DNA of 19,061 nt from an uncultured Elusimicrobiales bacterium. Its GTDB lineage: Bacteria; Elusimicrobiota; Elusimicrobia; Elusimicrobiales; Elusimicrobiaceae. Below the pieces are notes generated by a model. The model did not search any database, was not told the origin of the DNA, and worked only from the letters and a program-made list of their open reading frames with translations. Made by a program: the position numbers and the translations under genes. The number at the start of each line of letters is the position of its first letter. Position 1 is the stretch's first letter. This document shows positions 16,151 through 19,061 of the stretch, one piece after another. The stretch lies in assembly GCA_905235355.1 (NCBI GenBank), contig CAJOLM010000014.1, positions 1 to 19,061 on the forward strand, in the 5' to 3' direction.

Positions 16151-16296
16151 AGTTTGCCGCGCAAGCGCGGCAAACATTCAGCACAAAACAGCCGGGTAAT
16201 TAGTCCGTCTGTCTTGTGCTTGATAGCGGCTGTTTTTGGAGTCTCTCTGGATTGCTTGCGCAATGCCCCGTGTTCTGCACACGGTTCCAAAAACAG
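16097..16296 (-). promoter_or_regulatory. Structured leader RNA / transcription attenuator upstream of pilin 1
   Basis: Read on the minus strand. P1 pairs CTGTTTTTGGA (16286-16296) with TCCAAAAACAG (16230-16240). Inside are hairpin P2 (CCGTGT/ACACGG, 16268-16284) and hairpin P3 (ATTGC-GCAA-GCAAT, 16251-16264). The strand CCAGAGAGACT (16240-16250) is a perfect 11-nt complement of AGTCTCTCTGG in the terminator loop (16120-16130). AAACAGCCG (16227-16235) is a perfect 9-nt complement of the terminator 5' arm (16141-16149). Two further hairpins lie between: 16180-16191 with 16209-16220 (12 bp, one G-U) and 16153-16174 (9 bp). P1 plus terminator and the long antiterminator are mutually exclusive folds, as expected of an attenuator. 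No known aptamer consensus was recognised. Confidence 0.75.
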
Positions 16297-16312
16297 TTCA
16301 AATTGTCTTTGT

Positions 16313-16321
16313 ATTATAGCA
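16313..16321 (-). promoter_or_regulatory. Extended -10 promoter of pilin 1 leader
   Basis: Minus-strand TGCTATAAT, a perfect TATAAT with TGn extension, 16 bases before P1 of the leader. Immediately upstream is TTACATTTGC, part of an 8-bp inverted repeat (AAATGTAA at 16321-16328, TTACATTT at 16342-16349, as written on the + strand) that may be an operator and overlaps the end of the neighbouring gene. Confidence 0.6.
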
Positions 16322-16341
16322 AATGTAACTTACACCGCACC

Positions 16342-16830
16342 TTACATTTCGCCTTCCAGGTATGCCCAACCATGCAGTTTCAAATGCTCGCATACCCGGC
16401 GGCCCAGCTCAGTGCCTTGCGTGGCGCACGCTTTCACTTGCCACCTTTTTCCATCGTGCCGGAGAAGCAGCGTGTAGGAATTGTCCTTGCGGTCTGCTTC
16501 TGCATAACACCACTGGCTATAACATCCGCCCATATATATAAAATTCGGTGTGGTATATACCCCTAAATCATCCCACGCTCCGTTGGATAAGTCCATATCG
16601 CTGAGCTTGACTATTTCTTCTAATAAAATATCCGTAGTAGGCAACTTTTTTCTACCTCTCATAAAATGTGTCAGTGCTTTTTTGATAGTTTCCATGTGGT
16701 GCAAAGGTTCTTTCACCTCTTGCAGTTCCGGCGTGGTTTCTTCATGCTCAAACACTGCCTGTTTCACATAAACAAACGCCAGCGCGAGCACAACAGCTAA
16801 TACTAAATAAAGAATTATCTTTTTGTTCAT
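16342..16830 (-). CDS. Pilin-sized membrane protein lacking a prepilin cleavage motif
   Basis: A 162-aa protein of unrecognised family. One N-terminal transmembrane helix (about 4-22, KIILYLVLAVVLALAFVYV) is followed by a charged stretch and a globular part with four cysteines: Cys103 and Cys108 in GGCYSQWCY, Cys135, and Cys147. Size and the C-terminal pattern (KACATQGTELGRRVCEHL) recall the heads of the pilins next to it, where a short loop before the end is closed by two Cys. It has no Gly/Ala-FTLIE site and no +5 Glu after a leader, so it would not be processed as a pilin. An AAGGAGG Shine-Dalgarno lies 5-6 bases before the ATG. It stands just upstream of pilin 1 on the same strand; the pilin promoter begins within its last codons. 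Confidence 0.75.
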   Translation of the reverse strand: MNKKIILYLVLAVVLALAFVYVKQAVFEHEETTPELQEVKEPLHHMETIKKALTHFMRGRKKLPTTDILLEEIVKLSDMDLSNGAWDDLGVYTTPNFIYMGGCYSQWCYAEADRKDNSYTLLLRHDGKRWQVKACATQGTELGRRVCEHLKLHGWAYLEGEM

Positions 16831-16860
16831 ATAGCCTCCTTGTGCGGCTAAGTTTCTTGT

Positions 16861-16869
16861 ATTGTAGCA
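16861..16869 (-). promoter_or_regulatory. Extended -10 promoter for the 162-aa membrane protein
   Basis: Minus-strand TGCTACAAT, 30 bases before the ATG at 16830. It has the same TGCTACAAT form as the pilin 2 promoter, and no -35 is recognised. Confidence 0.55.
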
Positions 16870-16941
16870 TAGAAAATGCTAGTATGGAGTAGGAATTTTA
16901 GCGCATGCACCCCAGAAAATCCAAAATTCTCCCATTAAATT

Positions 16942-16950
16942 TGCTATAAT
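16942..16950 (+). promoter_or_regulatory. Extended -10 promoter of rplM-rpsI
   Basis: TGCTATAAT, a perfect extended -10, 79 bases before the rplM ATG. It is divergent to the promoter at 16861-16869 with about 70 bases between them. No -35 match is seen at 17 bp. Confidence 0.65.
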
Positions 16951-16969
16951 ATCTAGGAAACCACGAGTC

Positions 16970-17007
16970 ATTAATATGCGGCGGCCACCACTCCGCTGCG
17001 CTTTAAT
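16970..17007 (+). promoter_or_regulatory. Leader hairpin before rplM, possible L13 autoregulatory site
   Basis: GCGGCGG (16978-16984) pairs with CCGCTGC (16993-16999), one G-U, with an 8-base loop; ATTAA (16970-16974) and TTAAT (17003-17007) can extend it below an internal loop. It lies in the 5' untranslated region about 20 bases before the ATG. Ribosomal protein operons are often controlled by such leaders, and an rplM leader is regulated by L13 in E. coli. Function here is inference. Confidence 0.4.
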
Positions 17008-17029
17008 AACAAAAGGTAGAATTAAAATT

Positions 17030-17455
17030 ATGACGAAAACTTTTTTGCCTTCCGTCAAGGAAGTGGAAACCACCCGCAAATGGCATCACATTGATGCCGC
17101 GGGTCAGACCCTGGGCCGCTTGGCTACCCGCGTAGCCGTGCTGCTGATGGGTAAACACAAAAGAACCTATACCCCTCATATGGATTGCGGTGATTTTGTT
17201 GTCGTAACCAATACCGACCAAATCAAAGTAACCGGTAACAAAATGACAGAGAAAGTATATTTCTCCCACTCCGGTTATGCCAAAGGTGCCAAAGAAACCC
17301 CGCTCAAACGCCAGTTTGAAAAGGATTCCACCAAGGTATTAGAGCTGGCCGTCAAACGTATGTTAGACGTCAACCGCTTGCGTGCGCCGCGCATGAAACG
17401 CTTGCGCGCCTACAAAGGCGAGGAACATGAATTTGCCGGCAGATTTGCCAAATAA
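17030..17455 (+). CDS. rplM: 50S ribosomal protein L13
   Basis: A 141-aa L13, a normal length (E. coli 142), a large-subunit protein important early in 50S assembly. Family marks are KWHHIDAAGQTLGRLATRVA, LMGKHKRTYTPHMDCGDFVVV and the C-terminal block RMLDVNRLRAPRMKRLRAYKGEEHEFAGRFAK (shown here only as landmarks RMLDVNRL and HEFAGR). The start at 17030 (MTKTFLPS) is chosen because a longer in-frame start at 16976 would include the leader hairpin and residues not found in L13. A weak AAAGG lies upstream. rpsI follows after 15 bases, the near-universal L13-S9 pair. Confidence 0.97.
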   Translation: MTKTFLPSVKEVETTRKWHHIDAAGQTLGRLATRVAVLLMGKHKRTYTPHMDCGDFVVVTNTDQIKVTGNKMTEKVYFSHSGYAKGAKETPLKRQFEKDSTKVLELAVKRMLDVNRLRAPRMKRLRAYKGEEHEFAGRFAK

Positions 17456-17470
17456 GAGGGATAAATTTCT

Positions 17471-17866
17471 ATGAACAATACCAAAGAAATCAAAACCGGC
17501 CGCCGCAAAACTTCTGTGGCGCAAGCTAAATTAGTAAAAGGCACCGGGAACATTACCGTCAATGCCAAAGCCTTAGCCGATTATTTCAAAGGCCAGGCTA
17601 AATTGCAAGCCACGGTAAAAGCTCCGTTGGTAATCACCAATTTAGAAAAGGAATATGACGTCACTGCCAAAGTGCAGGGTGGCGGTATTTCTTCCCAAGC
17701 GGGCGCTTTGCGCCACGCGATTGCCCGCTCTGTGGCCCAAATCAGCGAAGACCTGAAAAAAGCCGTCAAGAAAGCTGGCTTCTTAACCCGCGATCCGCGT
17801 ATGGTGGAAAGAAAGAAACCGGGTCAACCGGGTGCCCGCAAACGCTTCCAATTCTCCAAACGTTAA
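17471..17866 (+). CDS. rpsI: 30S ribosomal protein S9
   Basis: A 131-aa S9 (E. coli 130). Marks are TGRRKTSVAQAKLVKGTGN near the N-terminus, GGGISSQAGALRHAIARS, the FLTRDPRMVERKKPGQPGAR block and the invariant C-terminal SKR tail, which reaches the P-site tRNA in the decoding centre. AGAGGG precedes the ATG at about 10 bases. It is the last gene of the rplM operon and is followed by a strong terminator. Confidence 0.97.
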   Translation: MNNTKEIKTGRRKTSVAQAKLVKGTGNITVNAKALADYFKGQAKLQATVKAPLVITNLEKEYDVTAKVQGGGISSQAGALRHAIARSVAQISEDLKKAVKKAGFLTRDPRMVERKKPGQPGARKRFQFSKR

Positions 17867-17887
17867 GCGTTTGTGTACCAAAACTTT

Positions 17888-17919
17888 ATCCCGCTCCGCT
17901 GTTTGGAGCGGGATTTTTG
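17888..17919 (+). terminator. Intrinsic terminator of rplM-rpsI
   Basis: Perfect 10-bp stem ATCCCGCTCC/GGAGCGGGAT with a 7-base loop, then TTTTTG. The 3' half of this terminator reappears as an orphan copy at 18846-18872. Confidence 0.92.
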
Positions 17920-17927
17920 TTGCTAAA
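17901..17927 (+). repeat. 27-bp direct repeat, copy 1 (3' half of rpsI terminator)
   Basis: From GTTTGGAGCGGGATTTTT to TGCTAAA. It matches 18846-18872 at 26 of 27 positions (G/A difference at 17908 versus 18853). The two copies bracket the pilin 2 gene and its leader. Confidence 0.85.
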
Positions 17928-17947
17928 TGATAGGGTTTATAACAACT

Positions 17948-18487
17948 TTACCAGCCACACCAACCTTCCCCGGTAGTAGTATTTAAGACCTCCCAAGAGA
18001 TTCTGTTGCAGTAACTTTTGCATATTTTTTGGTAAACAGGATCACTTCCCGCCCAACAATCAATTGGCGCACCGGTTACTTTTGTATTATTATCACCGAT
18101 TGCTTCATTAAAAAAACGCTCCACGCTAAGCAAAGGAGAACCATTGCTGTCTAACATTCTGCCAGCAACGCGGCTAGAATATCGGCCTTGTGCACAAATT
18201 ATCTCATAATTTTTATTTGTGTTTTTAAGATAGTTATTGCTATCCAATTCAAATCCTGGGATATCCACATTTAAAACAGAACAGTCGCTTGCATAGTTCC
18301 CGTTAGATAGAAAATATATTTCTTGTTCCGTTTTTACATAGTCAACTAAAGGCATTAGTTCGCTATAACGGGCTTTTGCAACTGCAGCGTGGTATTGTGG
18401 CAGCGCGATGGCAGCCAGTATACCAATAATAAGGACAACGACCAGTAATTCTATTAGCGTAAACCCGCGTGGTTTACTAAGTGTCAT
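17948..18487 (-). CDS. Type IV pilin-like protein
   Basis: A 179-aa prepilin. The short leader MTLSKPRG is cleaved after Gly8, leaving FTLIELLVVVLIIGILAA with +5 Glu at residue 13, then ALPQYHAAVAKARYSEL. The head region holds seven cysteines, including ICAQGR, DCWAGS, KICKSYCNR and GWCGW at the very end. AGGAGG lies 9 bases before the ATG, the best Shine-Dalgarno in the window. Its N-terminal 40 residues are close to those of pilin 1, while the head is different, as in pilin or minor-pilin paralogues. The gene is AT-richer than its neighbours and lies between two copies of a terminator half. The structured leader upstream implies conditional transcription. Confidence 0.92.
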   Translation of the reverse strand: MTLSKPRGFTLIELLVVVLIIGILAAIALPQYHAAVAKARYSELMPLVDYVKTEQEIYFLSNGNYASDCSVLNVDIPGFELDSNNYLKNTNKNYEIICAQGRYSSRVAGRMLDSNGSPLLSVERFFNEAIGDNNTKVTGAPIDCWAGSDPVYQKICKSYCNRISWEVLNTTTGEGWCGW

Positions 18488-18525
18488 AATACAACCTCCT
18501 GTCTTTATTTTCAGATTTTGCCAAT

Positions 18526-18585
18526 AAAAAACGGCGACTCTGTTAAAAGCAGTTTGAGGTGACCTTTAACAAATAATCGCCGCCT
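18526..18585 (-). terminator. Leader terminator of pilin 2 (attenuator hairpin)
   Basis: Minus strand: GCGGCGA (18577-18583) pairs with TCGCCGT (18531-18537), 7 bp with one G-U; an inner stem TGTTAAA/TTTAACA (18565-18571 with 18541-18547) stacks above an internal loop. TTTTTT (18526-18531) follows at once. It lies about 38 bases before the pilin ATG. Confidence 0.75.
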
Positions 18586-18705
18586 ACCCAATTCTCAATA
18601 AAAGAAACGGGCAAGACAGGACGACTATTCGTTGACCTCAAACTTGCGCGGGAAAACACCTAGTTTTCCGTTGCTCGGTGCGGGCCGATCCCGCACTTCA
18701 ACCAA
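18526..18705 (-). promoter_or_regulatory. Structured leader RNA / transcription attenuator upstream of pilin 2
   Basis: Read on the minus strand. P1 pairs TTGGTTGA (18698-18705) with TCAACGAA (18628-18635), 7 of 8. Inside are P2 (GTGCGGG/CCCGCAC, 18678-18696) and P3 (GGAAAAC/GTTTTCC, 18651-18669). AGTTTGAGGT (18635-18644) is the perfect complement of ACCTCAAACT in the terminator loop (18551-18560). AATAGTCGTC (18620-18629) pairs with the terminator 5' arm GGCGATTATT (18572-18581), 10 bp including two G-U. A further hairpin lies at 18587-18611 (9 of 10 pairs). The architecture and even the strand spacings match the pilin 1 leader, with essentially no sequence identity. Confidence 0.75.
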
Positions 18706-18742
18706 TAATCTTTAAATTATATTACTTTCCTTCTTTTTTGCT

Positions 18743-18751
18743 ATTGTAGCA
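18743..18751 (-). promoter_or_regulatory. Extended -10 promoter of pilin 2 leader
   Basis: Minus-strand TGCTACAAT. A few bases upstream is TACATTTGC followed further up by GTGTAA, both also present upstream of the pilin 1 promoter. An alternative -10 (ATAAAT right after TTTGC) cannot be excluded. Confidence 0.5.
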
Positions 18752-18891
18752 TATTTATGCAAATGTAGAAAATTTACACTTCTGAAAGACTTCTATACGG
18801 TGGCACTTGTCAAACGCCGCCTTTTTCGCTTGACGGCGCGACGCGGTTTGGAACGGGATTTTTGTTGCTAAAAATTGAGTCTAGAAAAAGC
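18752..18891 (+). other. Intergenic stretch between pilin 2 promoter and window-end small ORF
   Basis: No gene recognised. It contains the upstream part of the pilin 2 promoter, a possible stem around 18810-18840 (CGCCG with CGGCG, and GTCAA with TTGAC), and the orphan half terminator at 18846-18872. GC content shifts sharply from AT-rich to GC-rich near 18798, which suggests a junction. Confidence 0.5.
18846..18872 (+). repeat. 27-bp direct repeat, copy 2 (orphan half terminator)
   Basis: Matches 17901-17927 at 26 of 27 positions. The complementary left arm of the hairpin (ATCCCGCTCC) is absent upstream, so this copy cannot form the terminator and looks like the scar of a duplication or insertion. 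Confidence 0.85.
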
Positions 18892-18897
18892 TTGACA
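18892..18897 (+). promoter_or_regulatory. Candidate -35 box (TTGACA) upstream of the small ORF
   Basis: A perfect TTGACA. It is followed by an A-rich run and an AAAATATAGA stretch at 18915-18924 where the -10 would be; the best -10 spacing is 17-18 bp for a poor match or 21 bp for TATAGA, so the promoter is tentative. Confidence 0.4.
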
Positions 18898-18955
18898 AAT
18901 CAAAAAAAAAAAACAAAATATAGAGGTACTCTATTTTCAATCAAGGAGTCTTTTT

Positions 18956-19051
18956 ATGAAAAAAGGGCAAGACTTCTTGATTAAACAGACTGGATCCCGG
19001 ATACCCTGCGGGCCGCCCAGCCGGGATGACGACAAGAAGGAAAAGAAATAA
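18956..19051 (+). CDS. Putative 31-aa small protein carrying a palindromic-element insert
   Basis: A 31-codon ORF with a good AAGGAG Shine-Dalgarno 9 bases before the ATG and a possible promoter upstream. The product is highly charged: MKKGQDFLIKQ, then TGSRIPCGPPSRDD from a palindrome, then DKKEKK. No family is recognised. The palindromic part is typical of repeat-derived peptide, so the original gene may have been only a short Lys-rich peptide, or this is the 5' end of a gene truncated by the element. The ORF ends 10 bases before the window edge. Confidence 0.35.
   Translation: MKKGQDFLIKQTGSRIPCGPPSRDDDKKEKK
18994..19027 (+). repeat. Palindromic element, second copy type
   Basis: ATCCCGG (18994-19000) pairs with CCGGGAT (19021-19027), with an inner CCC-TGC-GGG hairpin and an asymmetric unpaired CCGCCCAG. 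The right hairpin of the element in pilin 1 (15987-16020) has the same build, including the TGC loop and a CGCC-containing bulge on the same side. Confidence 0.6.
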
Positions 19052-19061
19052 AAAAGAATAA

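Noticed and set aside
16097..16296. c-di-GMP (GEMM) riboswitch in the pilin leaders
   Set aside because: The three-way layout and the GCAA tetraloop are suggestive, but the conserved GEMM junction bases are absent in both leaders and the two leaders share no unpaired consensus.
16097..18705. T-box or 6S-type RNA
   Set aside because: There is no T-box sequence or specifier loop, and the fold is multibranched rather than the long single hairpin with central bubble of 6S RNA.
18625..18706. Leader peptide ORF (TTG start) through the pilin 2 leader
   Set aside because: A frame is open on the minus strand, but it needs a TTG start with no well-placed Shine-Dalgarno and has no run of regulatory codons; leader 1 has no matching ORF.
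18780..18800. Sigma-54 promoter (TGGCAC) near 18801
   Set aside because: TGGCAC is present, but the required TGC-type box at the right distance is missing.

Overview
The window is a gene-dense bacterial chromosome segment (about 50% GC in the housekeeping genes, with the pilin loci visibly AT-richer). Two proteins carry the type IV pilin N-terminus FTLIELLVVVLIIGILAA followed by IALPQY. Together with a three-domain NifU plus NifS pair and diderm features (a signal-peptide protein ending like an outer-membrane barrel, and a lipoprotein), this fits an Elusimicrobiota-like, probably host-associated, diderm. That placement is inference from protein style; no marker search could be run.

Left part (1-3781, + strand): the 3' end of glmS, a frameshifted nnrD (NAD(P)HX dehydratase), a membrane-anchored alpha/beta hydrolase and a phosphoglycolate-phosphatase-like HAD protein. 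A minus-strand block meets it tail to tail. In transcription order it reads nadK, recN (coupled by a TAATG overlap), a small Cys-rich two-helix membrane protein with its own promoter and terminator, an envelope protein with two SH3-like repeats, an Ala-rich linker and a predicted beta-barrel, and a glycerate kinase (again TAATG-coupled).

Middle (9213-15395, + strand): nifU-nifS, an Fe-S cluster assembly pair with a clear extended -10 promoter and a strong terminator. Next comes a three-gene ATGA-coupled run: a secreted 5'-nucleotidase-like phosphoesterase, a lipoprotein paralogue that has lost nearly all metal ligands, and a tRNA-dihydrouridine synthase.

Right part (15392-19061): two type IV pilin-like genes and one pilin-sized membrane protein, all on the minus strand, arranged around the ribosomal protein pair rplM-rpsI. 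This is the most unusual region. Each pilin gene is preceded by a leader of roughly 200 nt that appears to be a transcription attenuator. The two leaders share almost no primary sequence but share one architecture: a stem enclosing two hairpins, a 10-11 nt strand complementary to the loop of a downstream intrinsic terminator, and a second strand complementary to the 5' arm of that terminator. In addition, one pilin gene carries a 119-bp palindromic element read in frame inside its prepilin leader, a related palindrome sits in a small ORF at the window end, and the other pilin cassette is flanked by 27-bp direct copies of the 3' half of the rpsI terminator. No rRNA, tRNA, CRISPR array, transposase or phage gene was seen.
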